A DNA stretch of 64,000 bases from Aulostomus chinensis (Eukaryota; Chordata; Actinopteri; Syngnathiformes; Aulostomidae), in assembly GCA_037954235.1 (NCBI GenBank), contig JBBMOA010000040.1, positions 1 to 64,000 of the forward strand, given 5' to 3'. The position numbers and the translations under genes are program-made. Under the pieces are notes generated by a model. It saw only the letters and a list, made by a program, of their open reading frames with translations, was not told the origin of the DNA and did no database searches. Shown piece by piece: positions 21,468-36,900 of the stretch (position 1 is its first letter; each line of letters opens with the position of its first letter).

Positions 21468-24400
21468 GTTTGAAAATTTCCTGAAAATTCACTTTGAATA
21501 AAAGTTATAGCTGTTTTGTATCACAGGTCACAAATGGCGTTTTCTCAGCGAGAGAAGGCCAAAATGAAAACTTCATGCATAACTCCTTTATTTTTTAGAA
21601 AACTGCATAAAATCCACCTCTAACTTAAAGTTTATGCATCTTTCTATGCTTTCAGGTTGAAACTTGATTGAAAACTCACTTTGAACAAAAGCTATGGCTC
21701 TTTTGTATCACAGGTCACAAATAGTGTTTTCTCAGCGAGAGAAGGCCAAAATGAACACTTCATGCATATCTCCTGTATATTGAGGAATACTGCCTAAAAT
21801 CCACTTGTAACTTCAAGTTTATGCATCTTTCTATGCTTTCAGGTTGAAACTTGACTAAAAACTCACTTTGAACAAAAGTTATGGCTGTTTTGTATCACAG
21901 GCCACAAATAGTGTATTAACAGCGAGAGAAGGCCAAAATGAAAACTTCATGCATAATTCCTGTATTTTAAGGAAAACTGCCTGAAATCCACCTCTAACTT
22001 CTCTTTTATGCATCTTTCTATGCTTTCAGGTTGAAACTTGACTGAAAACTCACTTTGAACAAAAGTTTGGGCTGTTTTTTATCACAGGTCACAAATAGTG
22101 TATTAAAAGCGAGAGAAGGCCAAAATGAAAACTTCATGCATAACTGCTGTATTTTGAGGAAAACTGCCTGAAATCCACTTGTAACTTCAAGTTTATGCAT
22201 CTTTCTATGCTTTCAGGTTGAAACTTGACTGAAAACTCACTTTGAACAAAAGTTATGGCTGTTTTGTATCACAGGTCACAAATAGCGTTTTCTCAGCGAG
22301 AGAAGGCCAAAATGAACACTTCATGCATAACTTCTTTATTTTGAGGAAAATTGAGTGAAATCCACCTTTAACCTCTCTTTTATGCATCTTTCTATGCTTT
22401 CAGTTTAAAACTTGACTGAAAACTCAGTTCGAAAAAATTATGGCTGTTTTGTATCAAAGGTCACAAATAAGGTTTTCTCAGCGACAGAAGGCCAAAATGA
22501 ACACTTCATGCAGAACTCCTGTATTTTTTGGAAAACTGAGTGAAATCCACCTGTAACCTCAAGTTTATGCATCTTTCTATGCTTTCAGGTTGAAACTTGA
22601 CTGAAAACCCACATTGAAAAAAAGTTATGGCTGTTTTTTATTATCACAGGTCACAAATAGCGTTTTCTTAGCGAGACAAGGCCAAAAATAACACTTCATG
22701 CATAACTCCTGTATTTTTTGGAAAATTGACTGAAATCCACCTGTAACTTCAAGTTTATGCATGTTTCTATGCTTTCAGGTTGAAACTTGACTGAAAACTC
22801 ACTTTGAACAAAAGTTATGGCTGTTTTGTATCACATGTAACAAATAGCGTTTTCTCGGCGAGAGAAGGCCAAAATGAAAACTTCATGCATAACTCGCGTC
22901 TTTTTTGAAAAAATTACTAAAATCTACCTGTAACTTCAAGTTTTTGCATTTTTCTATGCTTTCAGGTTGGATCTTGTCTGAAAACTCACTTTTAACAAAA
23001 GTTATGGCTCTTTTGTGTCACAGGTCACAAATTTCATTTTCACAGCGAGAGAAGGCCAAAATGAAAACTTCATGCAGAACTCCTGTATTTTGAGGAAAAC
23101 TGAGTGAAATCAACCTGTAACTTCAAGTTTATGTATTTTTCTATGCTTTCAGGTTAAAACTTGACTGAAAACTCACTTTGAACAAAAGTTATGGCTGTTT
23201 TGTATCACAGGTCACAAAAAGCGTTTTCTCAGCGAGAGAAGGCAAAAATGAACACTTCATGCATAACTCCTGTATTTTTAGGAAAACTGCCTGAAATTAA
23301 CCTGTAACTTCTCTTTTTTGCATCTTTCTATGCTTTCAGGTTGAAACTTGATTGAAAACTCACATTGAACAAAAGTTATGGCTGTTTTTTATCACAGGTC
23401 ACAAATGGCGTTTTCTCAGTGAGAGAAGGCCAAAATGAAAACTTCATTCATAACTCCTGTATTTTTTGGAAAACTGCATGAAATCCACCTGTCACTGGAA
23501 GTTTATGCATCTTTCTATGCTTTCAGTTTAAAACTTGACTGAAAACTCAGTTTGAAAAAATTATGGCTGTTTTGTATCAAAGGTCACAAATATGGTTTTC
23601 TCAGCGAGAGAAGGCCAAAATGACAACTTCATTCATAACTCCTGTATTTTTTGGAAAACTGCATGAAATCCACCTGTAACTGGAAGTTTATGCATCTTTC
23701 TATGCTTTCAGTTTAAAACTTGACTGAAAACCCAGTTCGAAAAATTTATGGCTGTTTTGTATCAAAGGTCACAAATAAGGTTTTCTCAGCGAGAGAAGGC
23801 CAAAATGAACACTTCTTGCATAACTCCTGTATTTTTTGGAAAACTGACTGAAATCCACCTGTAACTTCAAGTTTATGCATCTTTCTACGCTTCCAGGTTG
23901 AAACTTGACTGAAAACTCACTTTGAACAAAAGTTATGACTGTTTTGCTTCACAAGTCACAAATAGCGTTTTCTCAGCGAGAGAAGGCCAAAATGAACACT
24001 TCATGCAGAACTCCTGTATTTTGATGAAAACTCACTGAAATCAAGCTGCAACTTCAAGTTTATATATCTTTCTATGCTTTCAGGTTGAAACTTGATTGAA
24101 AACTCACTTTGAACAAAAGTGAGGGCTGTTTTTTGTCACAGGTCACAAATAGCGTTTTCTCAGCGAGAGAAGGCCAAAATGAACACTTCATGCAGAACTC
24201 CTGTATTTTGATTAAAACTCACTGAAATCCAACTGTAACTTCAAGGTTATGCATCTTTCTATGCGTTCAGGTAAAAACTTGACTGAAAACTCACTTTGAA
24301 CAAAAGTTATGGCTGTTTTGTGTCACAGGTCACAAATAGTGTTTTCTCAGCGAGAGAAGGCCAAAATGAACACTTCATGCATAACTCCTGTATTTTGAGG

Positions 24401-25205
24401 AAAACTCACTGAAATAAAGCCGTAACTTCAAGTTTATGCATCTTTTTATGCTTTTAGGTTGAAACTTGACTGAAAACTCACTTTGAATAAAAGTTAAGGC
24501 ATTTTTGTATCACAGGTCACAAATAGTGTTTTCGCAGCGAGAGAAGGCCAAAATAAACACTTCATGCATAACTCCTGTATTTTGAGGAAAACTCACTGAA
24601 ATCCACCTGTAAGTTCAAGTTTATGCATCTTTCTATGCTTTCAGGTTGAAACTTTACTGAAAACTCACTTTGAAGAAAAGTTATGGCATTTTTGTATCAC
24701 AGGTCACAAATCGTGTTTTCTCAGCGAGAGAAGGCCAAAATGAACAATTCATGCAGAACTCTTGTATTTTGAGGAAAACTCACTGAAATCTAGCTGTAAC
24801 TTCAAGTTTATGCATCTTTCTATGCTTTCAGGTTGAAACTTGACTGAAAACTCACTTTCAAAAAAAGTTATGGCTGTTTTGTATGACAGGTCAAAAATAG
24901 CATATTCACAGCGAGAGAAGCCAAAAATGTACACTTCATGCAGAACTCCTGTATTTTGAGGAAAACTGAGTGAAATCCACCTGTAACTTAAAGTTTTTTG
25001 CACCTTTTTATGCTTTTAGGTTGAAATTTGACTGAAAACTCACTTTGAACAAAAGTTATGGCTGTTTTGTATCACAGGTCACAAATAATATTTTCTCAGC
25101 GAGAGAAGGCCAAAATGAACACTTCATTCATAACTCCTGTATTTTGAGGAAAACTGCATGAAATCCACCTATAACTTCAAGTTCATGCATCTTTCTATGC
25201 TTTCA

Positions 25206-25576
25206 GGTGAAACTTTCACTTTGAAGTCATTTTGAAAAAAAATTACGACTTTGATGATCACTGTTCATGAAGACTGTTTTCAAAACAAAAGAAGACAATT
25301 TAAACATTTCATGCAGAACTCCATTAGTTTGAGCAAAGCTGGCTTAAAAGCACCTGTTACTTCAAAGGTTTTCATCATTTTGTGTTTTCAGTTTTGAAGT
25401 TCACTGAAAGGTCAGTGTGATCAAGAGTTCCAGCATTTGTGATCACAGGTCACACAATGCCTTTTACCAGCGAGTGTCCTCTGGAGTGAACACTTCTTGC
25501 TGAACTCCCTCATTTTCAGGAAAACTGACTGAAATCCACCTGTAACTTCTCTTTAATGCATCTTTCTATGCTTTCA
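25206..25576. repeat. Diverged satellite dimer B6 (class 2)
   Basis: A 371-bp B dimer beginning GGTGAAACTTTCACTTTG, with TACGACTTTGATGATCACTG, CCAGCGAGTGTCCTCTGG and the ordinary monomer tail CTTCTCTTTAATGCATC. It starts 4110 bp (22 monomers) after B5 and is the first of seven very similar class 2 copies in the core. Confidence 0.9.
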
Positions 25577-28500
25577 GGTTGAAACTTGACTGAAAACTCA
25601 CTTTGAACAAAAGTTATGGCTGTTTTGTATCACAGGTCACAAATAGTGTTTTCTCAGCGAGAGAAGACCAAAATGAAAACTTCATTCATAACTCCTGTAT
25701 TTTTTGGAAAACTGCATGAAATCCACCTGTAACTGGAACTTTATGCATCTTTCTATGCTTTCAGGTTGAAACTTGACTGAAAACTCAGTTCGAAAAATTT
25801 ATGGCTGTTTTGTATCACAGGTCACAAATAAGGTTTTCTCAGCGAGAGAAGGCCAAAATGAACACTTCTTGCATAACTCCTGTATTTTTTGGAAAACTGA
25901 CTGAAATCCACCTGTAACTTCAAGTTTATGCATCTTTCTACGCTTCCAGGTTGAAACTTGACTGAAAACTCACTTTGAACAAAAGTTATGACTGTTTTGC
26001 TTCACAAGTAACAAATAGCGTTTTCTCAGTGAGAGAAGGCCAAAATGAACACTTCATGCAGAACTCCTGTATTTTGATGAAAACGCACTGAAATCAAGCT
26101 GTAACTTCAAGTTTATGCATCTTTCTATGCTTTCAGGTTGAAACTTGACTGAAAACTCACTTTGAACAAAAGTTATGGCTGTTTTGTGTCGCAGGTCACA
26201 AATAGCGTTTTCTCAGCGAGAGAAGGCCAAAAGGAACACTTCATGCAGAACTCCTGTATTTTGAGGAAAACTCAATTAAATCAAGCTGTAACTTCAAGGT
26301 TATGCATCTTTCTATGCTTTCAGGTAAAAACTTGACTGAAAACTCAATTTGAACAAAAGCTATGGCATTTTTGTATCACAGGTCACAAATAGTGTTTTCT
26401 CAGCGAGAGAAGACCAAAATGAAAACTTCATGCAGAACTCCTGTATTTTGAGGAAAACTCACTGAAATCAAGCTGTAACTTCAAGTTTATGCATCTTTCT
26501 TTGATTTCAGGTTGAAAGTTGATTGAAAACTCACTTTGAACAAAAGTTATGGCTGTTTTGTGTCACAGGTCACAAATAGCGTTTTCGCAGCGAGAGAAGG
26601 AAAAAATGAACACTTCATGCAGAACTCCTGTATTTTGATGAAAACTCACTGAAATCCACCTATAACTTAAAGTTCATGCATCTTTCTATGCTTTCAGATT
26701 GAAACTTGACTGAAAACTCACTTTGAAGAAAAGTTATGGCATTTTTGTTTCACAGGTCACAAATAGTGTTTTCTCAGCGAGAGAAGGCCAAAATGAACAC
26801 TTCATGCACAACTCCTGTATTTTGAGGAAAACTGCATGAAATCAAGCCGTAACTTCAAGTTTATGCATCTTTCTATGCTTTCAGGTTGAAACTTGTCTGA
26901 AAACTCACTTTGAACAAAAGTTATGGCTGTTTTTTGTCACAGGTCACAAATAGCGTTTTCTCAGCGAGAGAAGGCCAAAATGAACACTTCATGCAGAACT
27001 CCTGTATTTCGATGAAAACTCACTGAAATCCACCTGTAACCTCAAGTTTATGCATCTTTCTATGCTTTCAGGTTGAAACTTGACTGAAAACTCACTTTGA
27101 AGAAAAGTTATGGCTGTTTTGTATCAAAGGTCACAAATAAGGTTTTCTCAGCGAGAGAAGGCCAAAATGAACACTTCTTGCATAACTCTTGTATTTTTTG
27201 GAAAACTGACTGAAATCCACCTGTAACTTCAAGTTTATGCATCTTTCTACGCTTCCAGGTTGAAACTTGACTGAAAACTCACTTTGAACAAAAGTTATGA
27301 CTGTTTTGCTTCACAAGTCACAAATAGCGTTTTCTCAGCGAGAGAAGGCCAAAATGAACACTTCATGCAGAATTCCTGTATTTTAATGAAAACTCACTGA
27401 AATCCACCTGTAACTTCAAGTTTATGCATCTTTCTATGCTTTCAGGTTGAAACTTGACGGAAAACTCACTTTGAACAAAAGTTAGGGCTGTTTTGTGTCA
27501 CAGGTCACAAATAGCGTTTTCTCAGCGAGAGAAGGCCAAAATGAACACTTCATGCAGAACTCCTGTATTTTGATGAAAACTCACTGAAATCCAACTGTAA
27601 CTTCAAGTTTATTCATCTTTCTATGCTTTCAGGTTGAAACTAGAGTGAAAACTCACTTTGAACAAAAGTTATGGCTGTTTTGTGTCACAGGTCACAAATA
27701 GCGTTTTCTCAGCGAGAGAAGGCCAAAATGAACACTTCATGCATAACTCCTGTATTTTGAGGAAAACTAACTGAAATCCGCCTGTAACTTCAAGGTTATG
27801 CATCTTTCTATGCTTTCAGGTTGAAACTAGAGTGAAAACTTACTTTGAAAAAAAGTTATGGCTGTTTTGTGTCACAGGTCACAAATAGCGTTTTCTCAGC
27901 GAGAGAAGGCCAAAATGAAAACTTCATGCAGAACTCCTGTATTTTGATGAAAACTCACTGAAATCCAACTGTAACTTCAAGGTTATGCATCTTTCTATGC
28001 GTTCAGGTAAAAACTTGACTGAAAACTCACTTTGAACAAAAGTTATGGCTGTTTTGTATCACAGGTCACAAATAGTGTTTTCTCAGCGAGAGAAGGCCAA
28101 AATGAAAACTTCATGCAGAACTCCTGTATTTTGAGGAAAACTGCATGAAATCCACCTGTAACTTCAAGTTTATGCATCTTTCTATGCTTTCAGGTTGAAA
28201 CTAGAGTGAAAACTCACTATGAACAAAAGTTATGGCTGTTTTGTGTCACAGGTCACAAATAGTGTTTTCTCAGCGAGAGAAGGCAAAAATGAACACTTCA
28301 TGCAGAACTCCTGTATTTTGAGGAAAACTCACTGAAATCCACCTGTAAGTTCAAGTTTATGCATCTTTCTATGCTTTCAGGTTGAAACTTTACTGAAAAC
28401 TCACTTTGAAGAAAAGTTATGGCATTTTTGTATCACAGGTCACAAATAGTGTTTTCTCAGCGAGAGAAGGCCAAAATGAACAATTCATGCAGAACTCTTG

Positions 28501-28941
28501 TATTTTGAGGAAAACTCACTGAAATCTAGCTGTAACTTCAAGTTTATGCATCTTTCTATGCTTTCAGGTTGAAACTTGACTGAAAACTCACTTTCAAAAA
28601 AAGTTATGGCTGTTTTGTATGACAGGTCAAAAATAGCATATTCACAGCGAGAGAAGCCAAAAATGTACACTTCATGCAGAACTCCTGTATTTTGAGGAAA
28701 ACTGAGTGAAATCCACCTGTAACTTAAAGTTTTTTGCACCTTTTTATGCTTTTAGGTTGAAATTTGACTGAAAACTCACTTTGAACAAAAGTTATGGCTG
28801 TTTTGTATCACAGGTCACAAATAATATTTTCTCAGCGAGAGAAGGCCAAAATGAACACTTCATTCATAACTCCTGTATTTTGAGGAAAACTGCATGAAAT
28901 CCACCTATAGCTTCAAGTTCATGCATCTTTCTATGCTTTCA

Positions 28942-29312
28942 GGTGAAACTTTCACTTTGAAGTCATTTTGAAAAAAAATTACGACTTTGATGATCACTGT
29001 TCATGAAGACTGTTTTCAAAACAAAAGAAGACAATTTAAACATTTCATGCAGAACTCCATTAGTTTGAGCAAAGCTGGCTTAAAAGCACCTGTTACTTCA
29101 AAGGTTTTCATCATTCTGTGTTTTCAGTTTTGAAGTTCACTGAAAGGTCAGTGTGATCAAGAGTTCCAGCATTTGTGATCACAGGTCACACAATGCCTTT
29201 TACCAGCGAGTGTCCTCTGGAGTGAACACTTCTTGCTGAACTCCCTCATTTTCAGGAAAACTGACTGAAATCCACCTGTAACTTCTCTTTAATGCATCTT
29301 TCTATGCTTTCA
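28942..29312. repeat. Diverged satellite dimer B7 (class 2)
   Basis: A 371-bp copy nearly identical to B6, starting 3736 bp (20 monomers) after it. Flanking monomers on both sides also match those of B6, so the copy moved as part of a larger higher-order unit. Confidence 0.9.
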
Positions 29313-32300
29313 GGTTGAAACTTGACTGAAAACTCACTTTGAACAAAAGTTATGGCTGTTTTGTATCACAGGTCACAAATAGTGTTTTCTCAGCGAGAGA
29401 AGGCCAAAATGAAAACTTCATTCATAACTCCTGTATTTTTTGGAAAACTGCATGAAATCAACCTGTAACTTCAAGTTTATGCATCTTTCTATGCTTTCAG
29501 GTTGAAACTTGACTGAAAAATCACTTTGAACAAAAGTTATGGCTGTTTTGTATCACAGGTCACAAATAATATTTTCTCAGAGAGAGAAGACCAAAATGAA
29601 AACTTTATTCATAACTCCTGTATTTTTTGGAAAACTGCATGAAATCCACCTGTAACTGGAAGTTTATGCATCTTTCTATGCTTTCAGGTTTAAACTTGAC
29701 TGAAAACTCAGTTCGAAAAATTTATGGCTGTTTTGTATCACAAGTCACAAATAAGGTTTTCTCAGCGAGAGAAGGCCAAAATGAACACTTCTTGCATAAC
29801 TCCTGTATTTTTTGGAAAACTGACTGAAATCCACCTGTAACTTCAAGTTTATGCATCTTTCTACGCTTCCAGGTTGAAACTTGACTGAAAACTCACTTTG
29901 AACAAAAGTTATGACTGTTTTGCTTCACAAGTCACAAATAGCGTTTTCTCAGTGAGAGAAGGCCAAAATGAACACTTCATGCAGAACTCCTGTATTTTGA
30001 TGAAAACTCACTGAAATCCACCTGTAACTTCAAGTTTATGCATCTTTCTATGCTTTCAGGTTGAAACTTGACTGAAAACTCACTTTGAACAAAAGTTATG
30101 GCTGTTTTGTGTCGCAGGTCACAAATAGCGTTTTCTCAGCGAGAGAAGGCAAAAAGGAACACTTCATGCAGAACTCCTGTATTTTGAGGAAAACTCAATT
30201 AAATCAAGCTGTAACTTCAAGGTTATGCATCTTTCTATGCTTTTAGGTAAAAACTTGACTGAAAACTCAATTTGAACAAAAGCTATGGCATTTTTGTATC
30301 ACAGGTCACAAATAGTGTTTTCTCAGCGAGAGAAGACCAAAATGAAAACTTCATGCAGAACTCCTGTATTTTGAGGAAAACTCACTGAAATCAAGCTGTA
30401 ACTTCAAGTTTATGCATCTTTCTTTGATTTCAGGTTGAAACTTGACTGAAAACTCACTTTGAACAAAAGTTTTGGCTGTTTTGTGTCGCAGGTCACAAAT
30501 AGCGTTTTCTCAGCGAGAGAAGGCCAAAAGGAACACTTCATGCACAACTCCTGTATTTTGAGGAAAACTCAATGAAATCAAGCTGTAACTTCAAGTTTAT
30601 GCATCTTTCTATGCTTTCAGGTTGAAACTTGACTGAAAACTCACTTTGAACAAAAGTTAGGGCTGTTTTGTGTCACAGGTCACAATAGCGTTTTCTCAGC
30701 GAGAGAAGGCCAAAATAAACACTTCATGCAGAACTCCTGTATTTTGATAAAAACTCACTGAAATCCAACTGTAACTTCAAGTTTATTCATCTTTCTATGC
30801 TTTCAGGTTGAAACTAGAGTGAAAACTCACTTTGAACAAAAGTTATGGCTGTTTTGTGTCACAGGTCACAAATAGCGTTTTCTCAGCGAGAGAAGGCCAA
30901 AATGAACACTTCATGCAGAACTCCTGTATTTTGAGGAAAACTAACTGAAATCCCACTGTAACTTCAGGTTTATGCATCTTTCTATGCTTTCAGGTTGAAA
31001 CTAGAGTGAAAACTCACTTTGAACAAAAGTTATGGCTGTTTTGTGTCACAGGTCACGAATAGCGTTTTCTCAGCGAGAGAAGGCCAAAATGAAAACTTCA
31101 TGCAGAACTCCTGTATTTTGATGAAAACTCACTGAAATCCAACTGTAACTTCAAGGTTATGCATCTTTCTATGCGTTCAGGTAAAAACTTGACTGAAAAC
31201 TCACTTTGAAGAAAAGTTATGGCTGTTTTGTATCACAGGTCACAAATAGTGTTTTCTCAGCGGGAGAAGGCCAAAATGAACACTTCATGCATAACTCCTG
31301 TATTTTGAGGAAAACTCACTGAAATCCACCTATAACTTCAAGGTTATGCATGTTTCTATGCTTTCAGGTAAAAACTTGACTGAAAACTCAATTTGAACAA
31401 AAGCTATGGCATTTTTGTATCACAGGTCACAAATAGCGTTTTCTCAGCGAGAGAAGGCCAAAATGAAAACTTCATGCAGAACTCCTTTATTTTGAGGAAA
31501 ACTCACTGAAATCAAGCTGTAACTTCAAGTTTATGCATCTTTCTATGATTTCAGGTTGAAAGTTGATTGAAAACTCACTTTGAACAAAAGTTATGGCTGT
31601 TTTGTGTCACAGGTCACAAATAGCGTTTTCGCAGCGAGAGAAGGCAAAAATGAACACTTCATGCAGAACTCCTGTATTTTGAGGAAAACTCACTGAAATC
31701 CAACTGTAACTTCAAGTTTATGCATCTTTCTATGCTTTCAAGTTGAAACTTGACTGAAAACTCACTTTGAAGAAAAGTTATGGCATTTTTGTATCACATT
31801 TCACAAGTAGTGTTTTCTCAGCGAGAGAAGGCCAAAATGAACACTTCATGCAGAACTCCTGTATTTTGATGAAAACTCACTGAAATTAACCTGTAACTTC
31901 TCTTTTTTGCATCTTTCTATGCTTTCAGGTTGAAACTTGATTGAAAACTCACATTGAACAAAAGTTATGGCTGTTTTGTATCACAGGTCACAAATAGCGT
32001 TTTCTCAGTGAGAGAAGGCCAAAATGAAAACTTCATTCATAACTCCTGTATTTTTTGGAAAACTGCATGGAATCCACCTGTCACTGGAAGTTTATGCATC
32101 TTTCTATGCTTTCAGTTTAAAACTTGACTGAAAACTCAGTTTGAAAAAATTATGGCTGTTTTGTATCAAAGGTCACAAATATGGTTTTCTCAGCGAGAGA
32201 AGGCCAAAATGAAAACTTCATTCATAACTCCTGTATTTTTTGGAAAACTGCATGAAATCCACCTGTAACTGGAAGTTTATGCATCTTTCTATGCTTTCAG

Positions 32301-33608
32301 TTTAAAACTTGACTGAAAACCCAGTTCGAAAAATTTATGGCTGTTTTGTATCAAAGGTCACAAATAAGGTTTTCTCAGCGAGAGAAGGCCAAAATGAACA
32401 CTTCTTGCATAACTCCTGTATTTTTTGGAAAACTGACTGAAATCCACCTGTAACTTCAAGTTTATGCATCTTTCTACGCTTCCAGGTTGAAACTTGACTG
32501 AAAACTCACTTTGAACAAAAGTTATGACTGTTTTGCTTCACAAGTCACAAATAGCGTTTTCTCAGCGAGAGAAGGCCAAAATGAACACTTCATGCAGAAC
32601 TCCTGTATTTTGATGAAAACTCACTGAAATCAAGCTGCAACTTCAAGTTTATATATCTTTCTATGCTTTCAGGTTGAAACTTGATTGAAAACTCACTTTG
32701 AAAAAAAAGTGAGGGCTGTTTTTTGTCACAGGTCACAAATAGCGTTTTCTCAGCGAGAGAAGGCCAAAATGAACACTTCATGCAGAACTCCTGTATTTTG
32801 ATGAAAACTCACTGAAATCCAACTGTAACTTCAAGGTTATGCATCTTTCTATGCGTTCAGGTAAAAACTTGACCGAAAACTCACTTTGAATAAAAGTTAA
32901 GGCATTTTTGTATCACAGGTCACAAATAGTGTTTTCGCAGCGAGAGAAGGCCAAAATAAACACTTCATGCATAACTCCTGTATTTTGAGGAAAACTCACT
33001 GAAATCCACCTGTAAGTTCAAGTTTATGCATCTTTCTATGCTTTCAGGTTGAAACTTTACTGAAAACTCACTTTGAAGAAAAGTTATGGCATTTTTGTAT
33101 CACAGGTCACAAATCGTGTTTTCTCAGCGAGAGAAGGCCAAAATGAACAATTCATGCAGAACTCTTGTATTTTGAGGAAAACTCACTGAAATCTAGCTGT
33201 AACTTCAAGTTTATGCATCTTTCTATGCTTTCAGGTTGAAACTTGACTGAAAACTCACTTTCAAAAAAAGTTATGGCTGTTTTGTATGACAGGTCAAAAA
33301 TAGCATATTCACAGCGAGAGAAGCCAAAAATGTACACTTCATGCAGAACTCCTGTATTTTGAGGAAAACTGAGTGAAATCCACCTGTAACTTAAAGTTTT
33401 TTGCACCTTTTTATGCTTTTAGGTTGAAATTTGACTGAAAACTCACTTTGAACAAAAGTTATGGCTGTTTTGTATCACAGGTCACAAATAATATTTTCTC
33501 AGCGAGAGAAGGCCAAAATGAACACTTCATTCATAACTCCTGTATTTTGAGGAAAACTGCATGAAATCCACCTATAACTTCAAGTTCATGCATCTTTCTA
33601 TGCTTTCA

Positions 33609-33979
33609 GGTGAAACTTTCACTTTGAAGTCATTTTGAAAAAAAATTACGACTTTGATGATCACTGTTCATGAAGACTGTTTTCAAAACAAAAGAAGACA
33701 ATTTAAACATTTCATGCAGAACTCCATTAGTTTGAGCAAAGCTGGCTTAAAAGCACCTGTTACTTCAAAGGTTTTCATCATTTTGTGTTTTCAGTTTTGA
33801 AGTTCACTGAAAGGTCAGTGTGATCAAGAGTTCCAGCATTTGTGATCACAGATCACACAATGCCTTTTACCAGCGAGTGTCCTCTGGAGTGAACACTTCT
33901 TGCTGAACTCCCTCATTTTCAGGAAAACTGACTGAAATCCACCTGTAACTTCTCTTTAATGCATCTTTCTATGCTTTCA
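33609..33979. repeat. Diverged satellite dimer B8 (class 2)
   Basis: A 371-bp class 2 B dimer, 4667 bp (25 monomers) after B7. The second half has CACAGATCACAC where most copies have CACAGGTCACAC. Flanks match those of B6 at an offset of 8403 bp. Confidence 0.9.
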
Positions 33980-36900
33980 GGTTGAAACTTGACTGAAAAC
34001 TCACTTTGAACAAAAGTTATGGCTGTTTTGTATCACAGGTCACAAATAGTGTTTTCTCAGCGAGAGAAGACCAAAATGAAAACTTCATTCATAACTCCTG
34101 TATTTTTTGGAAAACTGCATGAAATCCACCTGTAACTGGAACTTTATGCATCTTTCTATGCTTTCAGGTTGAAACTTGACTGAAAACTCAGTTCGAAAAA
34201 TTTATGGCTGTTTTGTATCACAGGTCACAAATAAGGTTTTCTCAGCGAGAGAAGGCCAAAATGAACACTTCTTGCATAACTCCTGTATTTTTTGGAAAAC
34301 TGACTGAAATCCACCTGTAACTTCAAGTTTATGCATCTTTCTACGCTTCCAGGTTGAAACTTGACTGAAAACTCACTTTGAACAAAAGTTATGACTGTTT
34401 TGCTTCACAAGTAACAAATAGCGTTTTCTCAGTGAGAGAAGGCCAAAATGAACACTTCATGCAGAAATCCTGTATTTTGATGAAAACTCACTGAAATCCA
34501 CCTGTAACTTCAAGTTTATGCATCTTTCTATGCTTTCAGGTTGAAACTTGACTGAAAACTCACTTTGAACAAAAGTTATGGCTGTTTTGTGTCGCAGGTC
34601 ACAAATAGCGTTTTCTCAGCGAGAGAAGGCCAAAAGGAACACTTCATGCAGAACTCCTGTATTTTGAGGAAAACTCAATTAAATCAAGCTGTAACTTCAA
34701 GGTTATGCATCTTTCTATGCTTTCAGGTAAAAACTTGACTGAAAACTCAATTTGAACAAAAGCTATGGCATTTTTGTATCACAGGTCACAAATAGTGTTT
34801 TCTCAGCGAGAGAAGACCAAAATGAAAACTTCATGCAGAACTCCTGTATTTTGATGAAAACTCACTGAAATCAAGCTGTAACTTCAAGTTTATGCATCTT
34901 TCTTTGATTTCAGGTTGAAAGTTGATTGAAAACTCACTTTGAACAAAAGTTATGGCTGTTTTGTGTCACAGGTCACAAATAGCGTTTTCGCAGCGAGAGA
35001 AGGAAAAAATGAACACTTCATGCAGAACTCCTGTATTTTGATGAAAACTCACTGAAATCCACCTATAACTTAAAGTTCATGCATCTTTCTATGCTTTCAG
35101 ATTGAAACTTGACTGAAAACTCACTTTGAAGAAAAGTTATGGCATTTTTGTGTCACAGGTCACAAATAGTGTTTTCTCAGCGAGAGAAGGCCAAAATGAA
35201 CACTTCATGCACAACTCCTGTATTTTGATGAAAACTCACTGAAATCCACCTGTAACTTCAAGTTTATGCATCTTTCTATGCTTTCAGGTTGAAACTTGAC
35301 TGAAAACTCACTTTGAACAAAAGTTATGGCTGTTTTGTGTCGCAGGTCACAAATAGCGTTTTCTCAGCGAGAGAAGGCCAAAATGAACACTTCATGCAGA
35401 ACTCCTGTATTTCGATGAAAACTCACTGAAATCCACCTGTAACTTCAAGTTTATGCATCTTTCTATGCTTTCAGGTTGAAACTTGACTGAAAACTCACTT
35501 TGAAGAAAAGTTATGGCTGTTTTGGATCAAAGGTCACAAATAAGGTTTTCTCAGCGAGAGAAGGCCAAAATGAACACTTCTTGCATAACTCTTGTATTTT
35601 TTGGAAAACTGACTGAAATCCACCTGTAACTTCAAGTTTATGCATCTTTCTACGCTTCCAGGTTGAAACTTGACTGAAAACTCACTTTGAACAAAAGTTA
35701 TGACTGTTTTGCTTCACAAGTCACAAATAGCGTTTTCTCAGCGAGAGAAGGCGAAAATGAACACTTCATGCAGAACTCCTGTATTTTAATGAAAACTCAC
35801 TGAAATCCACCTGTAACTTCAAGTTTATGCATCTTTCTATGCTTTCAGGTTGAAACTTGACTGAAAACTCACTTTGAACAAAAGTTTTGGCTGTTTTGTG
35901 TCGCAGGTCACAAATAGCGTTTTCTCAGCGAGAGAAGGCCAAAAGGAACACTTCATGCACAACTCCTGTATTTTGAGGAAAACTCAATGAAATCAAGCTG
36001 TAACTTCAAGTTTATGCATCTTTCTATGCTTTCAGGTTGAAACTTGACTGAAAACTCACTTTGAACAAAAGTTAGGGCTGTTTTGTGTCACAGGTCACAA
36101 TAGCGTTTTCTCAGCGAGAGAAGGCCAAAATGAACACTTCATGCAGAACTCCTGTATTTTGATAAAAACTCACTGAAATCCAACTGTAACTTCAAGTTTA
36201 TTCATCTTTCTATGCTTTCAGGTTGAAACTAGAGTGAAAACTCACTTTGAACAAAAGTTATGGCTGTTTTGTGTCACAGGTCACAAATAGCGTTTTCTCA
36301 GCGAGAGAAGGCCAAAATGAACACTTCATGCATAACTCCTGTATTTTGAGGAAAACTAACTGAAATCCGCCTGTAACTTCAAGGTTATGCATCTTTCTAT
36401 GCTTTCAGGTTGAAACTAGAGTGAAAACTTACTTTGAAAAAAAGTTATGGCTGTTTTGTGTCACAGGTCACAAATAGCGTTTTCTCAGCGAGAGAAGGCC
36501 AAAATGAAAACTTCATGCAGAACTCCTGTATTTTGATGAAAACTCACTGAAATCCAACTGTAACTTCAAGGTTATGCATCTTTCTATGCGTTCAGGTAAA
36601 AACTTGACTGAAAACTCACTTTGAACAAAAGTTATGGCTGTTTTGTATCACAGGTCACAAATAGTGTTTTCTCAGCGAGAGAAGGCCAAAATGAAAACTT
36701 CATGCAGAACTCCTGTATTTTGAGGAAAACTGCATGAAATCCACCTGTAACTTCAAGTTTATGCATCTTTCTATGCTTTCAGGTTGAAACTAGAGTTAAA
36801 ACTCACTATGAACAAAAGTTATGGCTGTTTTGTGTCACAGGTCACAAATAGTGTTTTCTCAGCGAGAGAAGGCCAAAATGAACACTTCATGCAGAACTCC

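Noticed and set aside
24749..25003. Identical 84-codon - strand open frame at 24749, 28485, 33152 and 37074, with relatives at 48840 and 51082
   Set aside because: The frame lies wholly in satellite and is copied with the surrounding kilobases of DNA. 187 is not a multiple of 3, so the frame changes in each monomer, and the protein reads as translated repeat. Identity reflects recent duplication, not selection on a protein.
29700..29740. Possible CENP-B box at TTCGAAAAATTTATGG
   Set aside because: The first part fits TTCGNNNNANN, but the required CGGG is absent. It occurs only in a subset of monomers. No full match was seen elsewhere by eye.
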